Shown: positions 37,501-46,897, counted from the first letter of the stretch. The stretch is DNA of 64,000 bases from [Clostridium] aminophilum DSM 10710 (GCF_000711825.1 NZ_JONJ01000015.1:24579-88578); one strand, 5' to 3'. The notes: generated by a model from the letters alone, not told the origin. Program-made: numbers and translations.

Positions 37501-38531
37501 CAGCCAATCACCTCTTTCTTTCCGTACATCTCATTGTAGTAGTTCTGGTATTCGCCGGAAATGATGTTTTCCCACCACTCCTTGTTGTCGAGATACCACT
37601 GAATGGTCATCTTGATGCCGTCCTTGAACATGGTCTCCGGAAGCCATCCCAGTTCATTGTGGATCTTGGTCGGATCGATGGCATATCTCTGATCGTGACC
37701 CTTGCGGTCGGTTACATGCTCAATCAGGCTCTCCGGCTTCTGCAGGTTTTCGCAGATGAGTTTGACAATGTCGATGTTCTTCATCTCGTTGTGTCCGCCG
37801 ATGTTGTATACCTCGCCGACGGTACCCTTGTGAATGATCAGATCAATGGCTTTGCAGTGGTCGCCGACATAGAGCCAGTCGCGGACATTGAGACCTTCGC
37901 CGTATACCGGAAGCTTCTTATCCGCCAGCGCGTTGGCGATCATCAGCGGGATCAGCTTCTCTGGGAACTGGTACGGGCCGTAGTTGTTGGAGCAGCGGCT
38001 GACGGTTACCGGAAGGCCGTAAGTTCTGTGATAAGCCATGACCAGAAGATCCGCGGAAGCCTTGGAAGTGCTGTACGGGCTGGAAGTGTGGATCGGAGTA
38101 TCCTCGTGGAAGAACAGATCCGGGCGATCCAGCGGAAGGTCTCCGTATACCTCATCGGTGGAAACCTGATGATATCTCTTGATGCCATACTTGCGGCATG
38201 CATCCATCAGAACCGCGGTTCCGATGATGTTGGTCTGAAGGAAGATCTCCGGATTCTCGATGGAGCGGTCAACGTGAGACTCCGCCGCAAAATTGACCAC
38301 CATATCCGGATGCTCCTCCTCGAAGAGCTTGTACACGCCTTCGCGGTCACAGATATCCAGCTTGACAAAGCGGAAATTCTTGTTGTCCATCACGGACTTC
38401 AGTGTGGAAAGGTTTCCGGCATAGGTCAGCGCGTCCACGCAGACAATGCGATAGTCCGGATACTTCTCCAGCATATGGAACACAAAGTTACTGCCGATAA
38501 ACCCGGCGCCGCCGGTTACGATAATATTCAT
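37500..38531 (-). CDS. rfbB: dTDP-glucose 4,6-dehydratase
   Basis: A 343-residue short-chain dehydrogenase-type enzyme converting dTDP-glucose to the 4-keto-6-deoxy sugar. [19 protein letters not shown] binds NAD, the catalytic region holds [10 protein letters not shown] and [23 protein letters not shown] (YxxxK), and [18 protein letters not shown] and [15 protein letters not shown] bind the sugar nucleotide. It is followed directly by rfbA. The last two enzymes of rhamnose synthesis (rfbC, rfbD) are not in the window, so the product could be rhamnose or another deoxysugar. Confidence 0.96.
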   Translation of the reverse strand: MNIIVTGGAGFIGSNFVFHMLEKYPDYRIVCVDALTYAGNLSTLKSVMDNKNFRFVKLDICDREGVYKLFEEEHPDMVVNFAAESHVDRSIENPEIFLQTNIIGTAVLMDACRKYGIKRYHQVSTDEVYGDLPLDRPDLFFHEDTPIHTSSPYSTSKASADLLVMAYHRTYGLPVTVSRCSNNYGPYQFPEKLIPLMIANALADKKLPVYGEGLNVRDWLYVGDHCKAIDLIIHKGTVGEVYNIGGHNEMKNIDIVKLICENLQKPESLIEHVTDRKGHDQRYAIDPTKIHNELGWLPETMFKDGIKMTIQWYLDNKEWWENIISGEYQNYYNEMYGKKEVIG

Positions 38532-38616
38532 CTTTTATCCTCCTCAAGGTAATGTCTCGTTACAATAGATTTCTCACTGATTTGAGGCCTCTGTTTCTTT
38601 ACGCTGTAGATTCTAA

Positions 38617-38637
38617 AAGGTGACGTTACGTCACCTT
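38617..38637. promoter_or_regulatory. 21-bp palindrome between rfbB and the merR-type gene
   Basis: AAGGTGACGT-T-ACGTCACCTT, perfect 10-bp arms. It lies just downstream of the predicted rfbB transcription start and is followed by TTTT on the minus strand, so it may be an operator, a leader hairpin or the terminator of the gene at 38713. Confidence 0.6.
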
Positions 38638-38650
38638 CAAGTCTTTTCCT

Positions 38651-38679
38651 ATCATATCATGCAAAATCAGCACATGCAA
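38651..38679 (-). promoter_or_regulatory. probable promoter of rfbB-rfbA
   Basis: Minus strand TTGCAT (38674-38679), 17 bp, TATGAT (38651-38656), about 120 bp before the rfbB start. Confidence 0.55.
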
Positions 38680-38712
38680 CAAAACTGCCGAATGGTTTTT
38701 GGTTGTTTTGCG

Positions 38713-39882
38713 CTATTTTTCCGCAAGAAACACTCCTGCATCCTTTGTAATATGAAAACCAGTCTTCACTTTCCGGTTCACAAAGTCATGGAATTCCTTG
38801 TAACGGTCCAAAAGAAGCCGGTTCTGATTGCCGTGACAGGACAAAATGTAAGCAATCAGCGGCTCCGCATCCGAAATCTCAATGGCATCCTCGTACCGTC
38901 TCAGCTCAGAATTCCGGAAAATCCCGTTTAGCGCCTCGCCGCCATTTTCCAGTCCAAACCGGTCATAGAGATGTTCGGCTGCCAGCACAATCTCCGGATT
39001 AAACTCCTGCACGAGCGTTGTGATCTCTCTCATGTGCGCCCGGCCATAGGTTCCGGCCACAAGCCGTCCGCCTTTTGTCAGCACACGGGCAATCTCCCCG
39101 AGGGCCTTCTCCAGCGGGTCACAGTAAAACAGTACATGATTGGCGATCACCAGATCAAAGCTCTCATCCTTATACGGGATTTTCACTCCGTCAAACCGCC
39201 GGAAATGAAATCTCCGGTCTTTCCCCAGCGCGCGCTTTGCATCGCGAAGCATACCGTCGGAGATATCGGAGAGCGTGATCTCAATCGAATCCGGAATCCG
39301 ATCCGCGTTTTCCGACCACAATGCGCCATTTCCGCATCCGATCTCCAGAACCTTCATTCCATCCCGAAGACCACACTGCTCCATCACCCAGGCAAACCAT
39401 CCCTGCCGGTTCACGGAATAGTCATGGTGAAGCCGGATTCGGGAAGCGATATTCGTCGCGTTCTGATACTGGGTCTTCAGACTTCTCTCCATCGCCGTCA
39501 TGTGAATCAGATCCAGCATACTCTCCCAGTTGATCATCTGCTCGCCGCGAAGCGCGTCCACTGCCGAATCAATGGCGTTCATCATCGCATGCATGGTCTC
39601 CGCCCGTTCCTCCACCAGCTTCCGCTGAACCAGAAGCGAGTCCAGCAGAAAATGCCGGTCTGCGGATGCAAGCGTAATCTCCCGGATATCATCCAGCGAA
39701 AAACCGAGGTATTTCAAAAGAAGGATCTGCTGAAGTCTGGCCAGATCCTCATCCGTATAAAATCTTGCCCCCGCCTCGGTCTTAAAGGATGGTTTCAGAA
39801 TGTTTTTCGCGTCATAATAACGGATTGTGCGCTGTGTCACATGCGCTTTCCGGGCAAACTCCCCGGAAGAATAATATTCCAT
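38713..39882 (-). CDS. MerR-type regulator fused to a SAM methyltransferase
   Basis: A 389-residue fusion. Residues 1-70 are a MerR winged helix (SSGEFARKAHVTQRTIRYYDAKNILKPSF, ARFYTDEDLARLQQILLLKYLGFSLDDI); about 75-130 form the coiled dimerisation helix. Residues 165-300 are a class I methyltransferase: VLEIGCGNGALW, SDISDGML, SFDLVIANHVLFYC and VLTKGGRLVAGTYG. The substrate is unknown. Similar fusions act as ligand-responsive regulators in Firmicutes. The start at 39882 has GGAGG 7 bases upstream. Confidence 0.88.
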   Translation of the reverse strand: MEYYSSGEFARKAHVTQRTIRYYDAKNILKPSFKTEAGARFYTDEDLARLQQILLLKYLGFSLDDIREITLASADRHFLLDSLLVQRKLVEERAETMHAMMNAIDSAVDALRGEQMINWESMLDLIHMTAMERSLKTQYQNATNIASRIRLHHDYSVNRQGWFAWVMEQCGLRDGMKVLEIGCGNGALWSENADRIPDSIEITLSDISDGMLRDAKRALGKDRRFHFRRFDGVKIPYKDESFDLVIANHVLFYCDPLEKALGEIARVLTKGGRLVAGTYGRAHMREITTLVQEFNPEIVLAAEHLYDRFGLENGGEALNGIFRNSELRRYEDAIEISDAEPLIAYILSCHGNQNRLLLDRYKEFHDFVNRKVKTGFHITKDAGVFLAEK

Positions 39883-40349
39883 CTCTCTGCCTCCGTCCAC
39901 TCTGTATTCTCCGTCATATCCTGCTATGCTTTCTCTTCTATAACTATGTTCTCTTTCCTATGGAAAATGCTGCCGTTCTGTCTCATTCAGTATATCACAC
40001 CCGTATCCAAACAAAATGACCGAGCCCCCGATGCAGGCAGATCGCTTCCCATCCGAGACGCGCAAGCCCTGATGAATACCGGCCTCTTCTTCTCCGCGGC
40101 GTGCAAAGTTCTACAGCTCGTTAAGTCATAGGAGCATCCGGGGAAGAATTGTCCGCAACATAAACGAATAGGACCCGGCTCTTCCAGAAGAAGAAACCGG
40201 GTCCTGCTATGATTGTTTTACGTAAATATTCGATATGACCAAATATCGGATTTTGATGGAGATGCCTCTCCGGCGCCCGGCCGGAGAGGCGAACGCCTTA
40301 CGGCGTAATAAATGAATTTCTCAGATTTCCAATCGCGGATACTCTGAAA
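39883..40349. other. gap with two hairpins after the citrate transporter gene
   Basis: No gene is recognised. It contains AGGACCCGG / CCGGGTCCT (40170-40178, 40197-40205) and GCCTCTCCGG / CCGGAGAGGC (40264-40273, 40281-40290). The second is the closer to the CitMHS stop and is the likely 3' end structure of the citrate operon, though no T-run follows. The right part should hold the promoter of the MerR-type gene. Confidence 0.5.
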
Positions 40350-41741
40350 TTACAGCGGCATGATGCCACCGGCTACCGCTACAACCATGCAAAGGATGGA
40401 GAAGCCCCAAACATACATGAAGGAAGCCTTCAGGTGATCCTTGATCTCTACATCCGCAAGTCCGATACCAAGCAGAGTTGCCGGAACCATCGGAGAGATG
40501 AACGTTGCGCAGTTGCGGCATACAACCATGGCAACCGCAATCGGAAGTGCCTCTACACCAAAGCTTGCACCGATTGCCATCATGATCGGAAGCATTCCGT
40601 AGAAGTAGGAATCGGTATCGAATGCCAGTGCCAGCGGTACGGACAGAATGCCGATTACCAGCGGGAGGTGCTGACCGATGCTTGCCGGAAGAACCATTGT
40701 GATCAGGTTCGCCATGCAGCTTACAACAGACTGAATCTGCATCTCAACGCCCGGCTTTGCAATTGCAGCAGCGCCCTTGTCGTTGAAACCGTAAACCAGG
40801 ATACCCATCAGAACTGCTGCACCCATCAGAGTGGAGCACATCATGAGAGCCGGGCCTGCGTGGCTGTTGATGATCTTCTTCTGCATCTTGATGTCAGTGT
40901 AGTTTACAAGGATAGCGATTGCTACACCGATCATAAACGGAACATAGGACGGGAACTGATCCCAGATCAGCATTGCGATAACTGCTACGGTAAGAGCGAT
41001 GTTGAACAGGAACAGCTTCGGTCTTGCAAGATCGCCGAGCTCATTCTTCTTCTCTTCAACTGTTACTTCGCCCTCTTCCTGTGCGAGCTTACCGTGAAGA
41101 CCTGCACCTCTTGCCTTCTCCTGAACACCGGCAAGAACTGCGTGTGCAAGACAGAGTACGATACCGAATGCCTGAATCGGGATGATGGTATGCCACAGAG
41201 CACCGGACTCCATACCAAGTACGGAAGCTGCTCTCATGGTCGGTCCAGCCCACGGCATCAGGTTCAGAACACCCATCGCAAGAACGACAACACGGAGAAG
41301 TGTGGTCTGTCTCATGTGCATCTTCTTGTAAACCGGAAGCATGGACGGGATAACGATCAGGAACGTGGAAGCACCGCCGCCGTCCAGATGACCGATCAGC
41401 GCGATGATCGCAGTCATAACCGTAACACCGATGACATTGTCACCGACCAGTTTCATCAGCTTACCGATGATAACATCGAACATACCTGCATCGGTCATGA
41501 TACCGAAGTACAGAACCGAGAATACGAACAGTGCTGCTGTCGGTCCGGTGGAACCAAATCCACCCTTGATCAGCTTTCCGATCTGCTCCACATCATAGTA
41601 GCCGCCTGCTACCAGAATGCATGCAAGAATAATCGGGAACACAATGAACGCGATACTCGGCAGTGTTTTACTCTTAAACAGAGTAACGACGATTCCGACG
41701 ATGGTCAGGAATCCTAAAATTCCGACAAGTGTAGTACTCAT
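40350..41741 (-). CDS. CitMHS family citrate transporter
   Basis: A 463-residue secondary transporter with about 11-12 membrane helices. FGSTGPTAALFVFSVLYFGIMTDAGMFD, IGHLDGGGASTFLIVIPSMLP and LMPWAGPTMRAASVLG are CitMHS landmarks, and the C-terminal half repeats the layout (SFGVEALPIAVAMVVCRNCATFISPMVPAT). Family members take up citrate complexed with Mg2+ or other divalent ions, driven by protons. AGGAG lies upstream of the ATG. It follows citF by 271 bp on the same strand, so citrate uptake and cleavage are likely coordinated. Confidence 0.9.
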   Translation of the reverse strand: MSTTLVGILGFLTIVGIVVTLFKSKTLPSIAFIVFPIILACILVAGGYYDVEQIGKLIKGGFGSTGPTAALFVFSVLYFGIMTDAGMFDVIIGKLMKLVGDNVIGVTVMTAIIALIGHLDGGGASTFLIVIPSMLPVYKKMHMRQTTLLRVVVLAMGVLNLMPWAGPTMRAASVLGMESGALWHTIIPIQAFGIVLCLAHAVLAGVQEKARGAGLHGKLAQEEGEVTVEEKKNELGDLARPKLFLFNIALTVAVIAMLIWDQFPSYVPFMIGVAIAILVNYTDIKMQKKIINSHAGPALMMCSTLMGAAVLMGILVYGFNDKGAAAIAKPGVEMQIQSVVSCMANLITMVLPASIGQHLPLVIGILSVPLALAFDTDSYFYGMLPIMMAIGASFGVEALPIAVAMVVCRNCATFISPMVPATLLGIGLADVEIKDHLKASFMYVWGFSILCMVVAVAGGIMPL

Positions 41742-42012
41742 CTGTTTGTCTCCTTTTTACCTTTGGTGTTGTTGAAGGTTCCTTCGGCAGTTCCCCTTTT
41801 CCGGCCTCACCCATACCATATGCGACCGGCGCCGAAGTCGTTTTTCGCGAGCGGAACCCGCATGGCGTGTTTCGTCTCGTTTCCGCTGTTACGATCAGCG
41901 TTTCTTTAACAGTCCGTCCTGCGGTTCGGCTCCATCTGCCGGAAAATGCTTCATCTGCTTTCCCGGCAGCCACACACTGAAGCCCACCGCTGTCCGCACT
42001 GGAAAATACGTT

Positions 42013-43569
42013 TTAGTTAAACTCGAACGGCTTTACCTGTCTTACGACATCCATGACGGAACCGTCTCTTGCCTCGATGATGCCGACAATGCGATCCTCG
42101 AACTGAACCTTGTTCGGCTCACCGGTGATGCTGTAGGCAATGTCGCGAAGCTCCTCGATGCTCTTGATCGGAAGGTTGGTGTCCTTCAGCGCATCGATGA
42201 TATCCTGTCTCTTCGGGTTGATTGCGATACCGTAATCGGTAACAACAACGTCAACGCTCTCTCCCGGAGTGGTAACCGTGGTAACATCGGAGCAGATCGC
42301 CGGAATTCTTCCCTGAAGAAGCGGAGCGATTACGATGGTGCACTTTGCACCCGCTGCTGTATCCGGATGTCCGCCCTGTGCGCCGGTGATCATACCGTCA
42401 GAGCCAACGACTACGTTACAGTTGAAGTGAACGTCTACCTCAAGAGCGGCAAGAATAACATAATCCAGCTTGTTGACAAATGCGCCCTTGTTGAACGGAT
42501 CCGCATACTCGCCGGCTGTGATGTAATAATGCTCCGGATGATTTACATTCTCGATGGCATCCATGTCAAAGTCCTGGGTGTCGAAAAGTTTTCCAACCAG
42601 ACCCTCGTTCAGAAGCTCGCACATCGGCTTGGTAAGACCGCCGAGACCGAAGCCCATCTTGATGCCCTTTTCTCTCATGATCTTTGCAAGAGAGATGGTG
42701 GAAGCGATGGATGCACCGCCGACACCGGTCTGATAGGAGAATCCGTCCTTGAACCACGGAGTATTCGCTACAACCTGTGTGCAGTACTCAGCCATCAGAA
42801 GCTTTCTCATATCCTTGGTCGGTTTTGCCGCACCGGTTGCGATCTTCTCCGGATCACCGATGGAATCCACCTCTACGACATAATCCACGTTGGTCATGGA
42901 AATCTGTGCCGGATAGTTCGGGAACGGAACAAGGCAGTCGGTGATGGCAACAACATTATCCGCATACTCCGCATCAACCGCAGCATAAGAAAGAACGCCG
43001 CAGTTTGCCTTACCGCGCATACCGGAAAGGTTACCGTAATCGTCGCTGGAGGAAGCACCGATGAATGCGATATCGATGTGAACTTCTCCGCTCTCGATAG
43101 CTCTTACTCTTCCGCCGTGGGATCTCATGATTGCAAGACCCTTCAGCTTACCGTTGGAGATCGCCTCACCGATTCCTCCGCGAACGCCGGAAGACTGAAT
43201 GGAAGTGATTGTGCCATCCTCAATATACGGAACGATCGGATTGTTCTGCTTTCCAAGAGAGCTTGCACAGATGGTCAGGTTCTTAATGCCCATCGCGTGG
43301 ATCTCATCCATAACCATGTTGACGATCTTATCACCCTCACGGAAATGATGGTGGAAACTGATGGTCATGCCATCCTTGATTCCGCATTTTACCAGCGCCT
43401 CATGGATGCTGGAAAGAAGTTTGCTCTTCTTCGGATCAATGACCGGACGTGTCTTCGGGGCATCTTTCTTATATTCAACGCTGTCGAAGTGGAACGCACC
43501 CTGATACGGCTGCTTTCCGGTCTCTTTCAGGATCTCTTCCGGGATCTCTCTGCCTACTGCATTTAACAT
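42013..43569 (-). CDS. citF: citrate lyase alpha subunit
   Basis: A 518-residue citrate:acetyl-ACP transferase that swaps the acetyl group for citrate on the acyl carrier subunit. Landmarks: SFHHHFREGDKIVNMVMDEI, GGIGEAISNGKLKGLAIMRSHGGR, DIAFIGASSSDDYGNLSG and the C-terminal GAQGGHPDTAAGAKCTIVIAPLLQGRIP. Length is normal. GGGGG lies 9 bases before the ATG at 43569. The start follows the citE stop by one base. It is the third gene of citD-citE-citF. Confidence 0.96.
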   Translation of the reverse strand: MLNAVGREIPEEILKETGKQPYQGAFHFDSVEYKKDAPKTRPVIDPKKSKLLSSIHEALVKCGIKDGMTISFHHHFREGDKIVNMVMDEIHAMGIKNLTICASSLGKQNNPIVPYIEDGTITSIQSSGVRGGIGEAISNGKLKGLAIMRSHGGRVRAIESGEVHIDIAFIGASSSDDYGNLSGMRGKANCGVLSYAAVDAEYADNVVAITDCLVPFPNYPAQISMTNVDYVVEVDSIGDPEKIATGAAKPTKDMRKLLMAEYCTQVVANTPWFKDGFSYQTGVGGASIASTISLAKIMREKGIKMGFGLGGLTKPMCELLNEGLVGKLFDTQDFDMDAIENVNHPEHYYITAGEYADPFNKGAFVNKLDYVILAALEVDVHFNCNVVVGSDGMITGAQGGHPDTAAGAKCTIVIAPLLQGRIPAICSDVTTVTTPGESVDVVVTDYGIAINPKRQDIIDALKDTNLPIKSIEELRDIAYSITGEPNKVQFEDRIVGIIEARDGSVMDVVRQVKPFEFN

Positions 43570-43570
43570 A

Positions 43571-44473
43571 TTATAATTCCCCCTTATATACGCCGGATGC
43601 CTTCGCAAGTTCAATCGTTCTCTTTGCGCCGTCATAGAAGGCAATGTCGATCATCTTGCCGTCAACGGTAAATACGCCGATTCCGAGTGCCTTCTTGGAG
43701 TCGATCTCACGGACAACTTTCTCCGCAAAGATGATGTCCTTCTGCGTCGGGGTGAAGATCTCGTGAACAACGTTGATCTGACGCGGATTGATAATGGACT
43801 TTCCGTCAAATCCCATATCGTGAATCTTCTGAACGTCCTCACGGAAGCCGTCCATATCATCCAGATTGGTCCATACGGTATCGAAACACTGAACACCTGC
43901 CGCTCTTGCCGCGATGATCATGTGCTGTCTTGCGCCCATGAGCTCAACGCCGGTACCGGTAATGTGTGTCTGAAGGTCCTTTGTGTAGTCACCGCCGGAG
44001 AGAGCAACACCGATCATTCTCTCGGAGGACTCACAGACCTCAAGAGCATTGAGTACGCCTCTTGCAGACTCCAGAGCTGCCATGATCAGAGTGGAACCTT
44101 CCGGACGGCCAAATTCCTTCTCAGCCTTGATCACTTCATCCTCAACCGCCTTAACCATGGCGCCGGTCTCCGTCTTCGGAATACGGATGACATCGCAGCC
44201 GCCCGCTACGGAACAACGGATATCCTCTTTCCAGAGATCGGTGTCCAGACCGTTGATACGTACAACGCGCTCACAGCCTCTGTAATCGATGGATTTTAAC
44301 GCATGATAGAGAGAAAATCTCGCCGCATCCTTCTGGTTCTCTGCAACCGCATCCTCCAGATCCAACATGATGGAATCCGGCTTGTAGATGTACGGATCCT
44401 TGATCAGGGACGGCTTCTGCGCGTTCAGGAACATCATGGTTCTTCTAAGGCGTTTCTTATTCGCATTGATCAT
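43571..44473 (-). CDS. citE: citrate lyase beta subunit (citryl-ACP lyase)
   Basis: A 300-residue TIM-barrel enzyme that splits citryl-ACP into oxaloacetate and acetyl-ACP. RRTMMFLNAQKP, PDSIMLDLEDAVAENQKDAAR (metal-binding acidic residues), ERVVRINGLDT and ALESARGVLNALEVCESSERMIGVALSGGDY are family features. It overlaps citD by 4 bases (ATGA). GGGAGG lies 9 bases before the ATG at 44473. The Mg2+-binding Glu and Asp residues are present, so it should be active. Confidence 0.96.
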   Translation of the reverse strand: MINANKKRLRRTMMFLNAQKPSLIKDPYIYKPDSIMLDLEDAVAENQKDAARFSLYHALKSIDYRGCERVVRINGLDTDLWKEDIRCSVAGGCDVIRIPKTETGAMVKAVEDEVIKAEKEFGRPEGSTLIMAALESARGVLNALEVCESSERMIGVALSGGDYTKDLQTHITGTGVELMGARQHMIIAARAAGVQCFDTVWTNLDDMDGFREDVQKIHDMGFDGKSIINPRQINVVHEIFTPTQKDIIFAEKVVREIDSKKALGIGVFTVDGKMIDIAFYDGAKRTIELAKASGVYKGEL

Positions 44474-44769
44474 CGGATCGCACCTCCCCACGGTAAATTG
44501 TCATACTGCTCTACAGAGCGGAATACAGCACCCTCAACACGGGCTTTGATCGTACAGTCAAGTGCACCTTTATCGACAATGGAGATCTTCACATCGCTCA
44601 CGCCAAGATTCTCGAGCGTCTCCAGTACAACCTTGCGGATTTCATTACCAAACTGATGAGCAACTGCGCTGTCCAGGTTGAAATCAATCTTACCCTGTCC
44701 CGGCTCAACCGTTACCATGCAGTCACTGGATTCCAGTGTGCCCGCAACAGCAGGTTTCTTAATATCCAT
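44470..44769 (-). CDS. citD: citrate lyase gamma subunit (acyl carrier protein)
   Basis: A 99-residue acyl carrier protein. Ser14 or Ser15 in AGTLESSDCMV is the attachment site of the phosphoribosyl-dephospho-CoA arm. VEPGQGKIDFNLDSAVAHQFGNEIRKVVLETLENLGV is the conserved centre. A GGAGG site lies upstream of the ATG. It is the first gene of the lyase operon, divergent from the LysR gene. The enzymes that load the prosthetic group (CitX, CitG) and acetylate it (CitC) are not in the window. Confidence 0.95.
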   Translation of the reverse strand: MDIKKPAVAGTLESSDCMVTVEPGQGKIDFNLDSAVAHQFGNEIRKVVLETLENLGVSDVKISIVDKGALDCTIKARVEGAVFRSVEQYDNLPWGGAIR

Positions 44770-44846
44770 ATGTATCCTCCTTTACGCCTCCCGGACGCGG
44801 GAAGCAGTTATGTATCTTTCGTCACTCAATGGTAGCATTGTACTAT

Positions 44847-44860
44847 TTCTTGTACAAGAA
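44847..44860. promoter_or_regulatory. 14-bp palindrome in the citD/lysR intergenic region
   Basis: TTCTTGTACAAGAA, a perfect palindrome about 80 bp before citD and just upstream of a TACAAT-like -10 on the minus strand that lacks a good -35. This fits an activator-binding site, presumably for the divergent LysR protein. Confidence 0.5.
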
Positions 44861-44874
44861 TCTCTTATTCTATG

Positions 44875-44904
44875 TTGGATATAGTTTTTATCTTATGTTA
44901 TAGT
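44875..44904 (+). promoter_or_regulatory. possible promoter of the lysR gene
   Basis: TTGGAT (44875-44880), 18 bp, TATAGT (44899-44904), about 120 bp before the lysR start. Confidence 0.4.
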
Positions 44905-45025
44905 AGACATGCCCAAATAAGGAAATTGAAAGCCCGCCTATTTATGCGGTTTGTTCGAAAAAACTCTATCTTTGTTAATTTATCTGATAAATCATGTTAT
45001 TCATTGAATATGGAGGAAAAAATAT

Positions 45026-45934
45026 ATGAATGACCGACAGCTCAATTATATGCTGACAATTCTCCGAGAAGGAAGCATCAGCAAAGCAGCGGAGGTTCTC
45101 TGTATTTCCCAACCGTCTCTCAGCCAGATGGTCCGCAAAATCGAAACCGAGATGAATGCGGAAATCTTTACCCGATATTCCAATCCGATCAGCCTCACGC
45201 CGGCCGGCGAGTATTACATCAAAGCTGCCCGCGATATTCTGAATATCGAGGAAAACCTCTCCCGCGCGGTTCACGAGATCGCCGCCGGTTCCCGCGGAAC
45301 CCTAAAAATCGGCATCCCGGTTTTGCGCGCGATGGAGATCATACCACAGGTTTTTCCGAAATTCCACGAAAAATATCCGAATGTAAAGCTGGAACTGGTA
45401 GAATCCGGTTCCGACAGACTGGAAAATCAGGTCATGCAGAAAGAAGTGGATCTTGCCTGTCTTACAACCTCGCCGAAGATCAATGATCTCGAATACATCC
45501 TGATTGCCAACGAGGAAACGGTTCTCGTCGCCGCGAAATCCACCAAACTTGCGCATTCTGTTCCCGCCGGAACGCCGATCAGCATAATGGACGCAGCCCG
45601 CGAGAAATTCATCTACATCAAAAAAGGACACAGCGTCCGGATTACACAGGATCATCTGTTTGCAGCCTGTCATCTCCGGCCGGAACGGCTCTTTTCCACC
45701 AGAAGTATCGAGGTTGCCAAACGTTCTCTGGCCCCATGCAATGCGGTCATGCTCTGTCCCAAAAACTATATTGATATGAGCCCGGAGATCTACGAAATGT
45801 GCGTAACTTACCCGGTAAGAGAGATCTCGCACGAGCGTCATTTTTATATCTGCCGGCGTCAGGACCAGTATCTCAACAACTATGTACGGGATTTCATCCG
45901 GATCCTGAAGCCGGATTACGACGCAAAATCCTAA
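45026..45934 (+). CDS. LysR-type transcriptional regulator of the citrate locus
   Basis: A 302-residue regulator. The N-terminal helix-turn-helix (1-60) reads NYMLTILREGSISKAAEVLCISQPSLSQMVRKIETEMNAEIF; residues 90-295 form the periplasmic-binding-like effector domain (GTLKIGIPVLRAMEIIPQVFPKFHEKYPNVKLELVE). GGAGG lies upstream of the ATG. It is divergent from citDEF-citMHS with a 256-bp shared gap, the classic layout of a LysR protein and its target. The ligand is probably citrate or a related acid, which is an inference. Confidence 0.92.
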   Translation: MNDRQLNYMLTILREGSISKAAEVLCISQPSLSQMVRKIETEMNAEIFTRYSNPISLTPAGEYYIKAARDILNIEENLSRAVHEIAAGSRGTLKIGIPVLRAMEIIPQVFPKFHEKYPNVKLELVESGSDRLENQVMQKEVDLACLTTSPKINDLEYILIANEETVLVAAKSTKLAHSVPAGTPISIMDAAREKFIYIKKGHSVRITQDHLFAACHLRPERLFSTRSIEVAKRSLAPCNAVMLCPKNYIDMSPEIYEMCVTYPVREISHERHFYICRRQDQYLNNYVRDFIRILKPDYDAKS

Positions 45935-46041
45935 TCCGGTCTTACCGTGAGAGGAAAAAATATCCGTATATGATATAATATTTTTAAGGTTAAATCCTGA
46001 AAACTTCACATTCACATAAAGTGAAATGAGGAGATCATCCA

Positions 46042-46185
46042 ATGAGTTACACAGAAACCGTAAACATGTTTTTCTATCTTCTTGCCGTCCTTGCGGAACT
46101 GTGTTACGCCTTGTCCTCTGCGCTTTCCAGACTGAACCGGAAAATATACTGGGGCTGGTACAAAAAAAAGCTGTCGCATCGTTGA
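46042..46185 (+). CDS. small 47-residue membrane protein, unknown
   Basis: ATG at 46042 with GAGGAG 9 bases upstream opens a 47-codon frame: an N-terminal hydrophobic helix (about 8-27, MFFYLLAVLAELCYALSSAL) and a basic, aromatic C-terminus (SRLNRKIYWGWYKKKLSHR). This looks like a genuine single-span small protein. It is 107 bp past the lysR gene and is followed by a terminator that begins inside its last codons. I recognise no family. Confidence 0.55.
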   Translation: MSYTETVNMFFYLLAVLAELCYALSSALSRLNRKIYWGWYKKKLSHR

Positions 46186-46214
46186 TGGAACGCAACGAGC
46201 GGCAGCATTTTTTT
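46170..46214. terminator. bidirectional terminator
   Basis: GCTGTCGC (46170-46177) / GCGGCAGC (46199-46206) with one G-U pair, flanked by A8 on the left and T7 on the right; it serves the small plus-strand gene and the minus-strand gene starting at 46806. Confidence 0.75.
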
Positions 46215-46227
46215 CAATATCCGGTAT

Positions 46228-46806
46228 TCAGTCCTTGACTTTCTTCAAAATGATCATCTCGGCGATGCGTCCCTTGATGCTGACTTTGACGTCATCGGCA
46301 AGATTTGATACAACCGATTTTTCCAGTTCGTCCCACGCTTCCTCCGCGCCGGCTCTTTCCTGTTCCATCATCTCTTTTACCGACTGGCGATACTCGATCA
46401 TCGACCAGGAAAACATCATGTTCATCGGATCCAGAGTCGTCGGCGTCGGAGCATCTGCCCAGTCCATCGGATCGAAGAAGGTGCGGATCTTGCCCATGAT
46501 TCCCTTCGCCGCTTCATTTTTTCCGCTAAAAGAAGCGGCAAGAAGCTGTTCCTGTTTATCATAATCCATCAAGGTCTCGACACGAAGATGCAGACTAAAC
46601 TCCCTGCCTTCCTCTTCAATCCAGAACTCTCCTTCTCTCTCTCCGGTAATGGAGCGCATCATTCCCATCATTTCCTCGGTCAGCAGTCTCAGATGAAGCG
46701 CTGCTTTATGCGCAAGACCCTTGTACAGTGCGACCTTCTCTGCCTGTTCAAGTGCCTCATCCATGCCTCTGCCGTCATTTGCGATTACAATTACATCGGA
46801 TTTCAT
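46228..46806 (-). CDS. hypothetical protein with possible GHKL ATPase-like N-terminus
   Basis: A 192-residue cytosolic protein. KGLAHKAALHLRLLTEEMMGMMRSITG at about 29-55 resembles the N-box helix of GHKL/anti-sigma ATPases, and EFWIEEEGREFSLHLRVETLMD the strand that follows, but I see no G-boxes after it, so ATP binding is doubtful. The middle (PMDWADAPTPTTLDPMNMMFSWSMIEYRQSVKEMMEQ) is Met-rich. The C-terminus is helical and charged. GGAAGG lies 9 bases before the ATG. Function unknown. Confidence 0.6.
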   Translation of the reverse strand: MKSDVIVIANDGRGMDEALEQAEKVALYKGLAHKAALHLRLLTEEMMGMMRSITGEREGEFWIEEEGREFSLHLRVETLMDYDKQEQLLAASFSGKNEAAKGIMGKIRTFFDPMDWADAPTPTTLDPMNMMFSWSMIEYRQSVKEMMEQERAGAEEAWDELEKSVVSNLADDVKVSIKGRIAEMIILKKVKD

Positions 46807-46868
46807 ATAATTCTGCCTTCCTTCCTGATAAGCCGGTCAACCTCATAAAAACGAATAGATTTAACCTT

Positions 46869-46897
46869 ATTATACGGTATTATTGGTATGATGTCAT
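46869..46897 (-). promoter_or_regulatory. promoter of the 46228-46806 gene
   Basis: Minus strand ATGACA (46892-46897), 17 bp, TATAAT (46869-46874), about 60 bp before the start codon. Confidence 0.65.
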
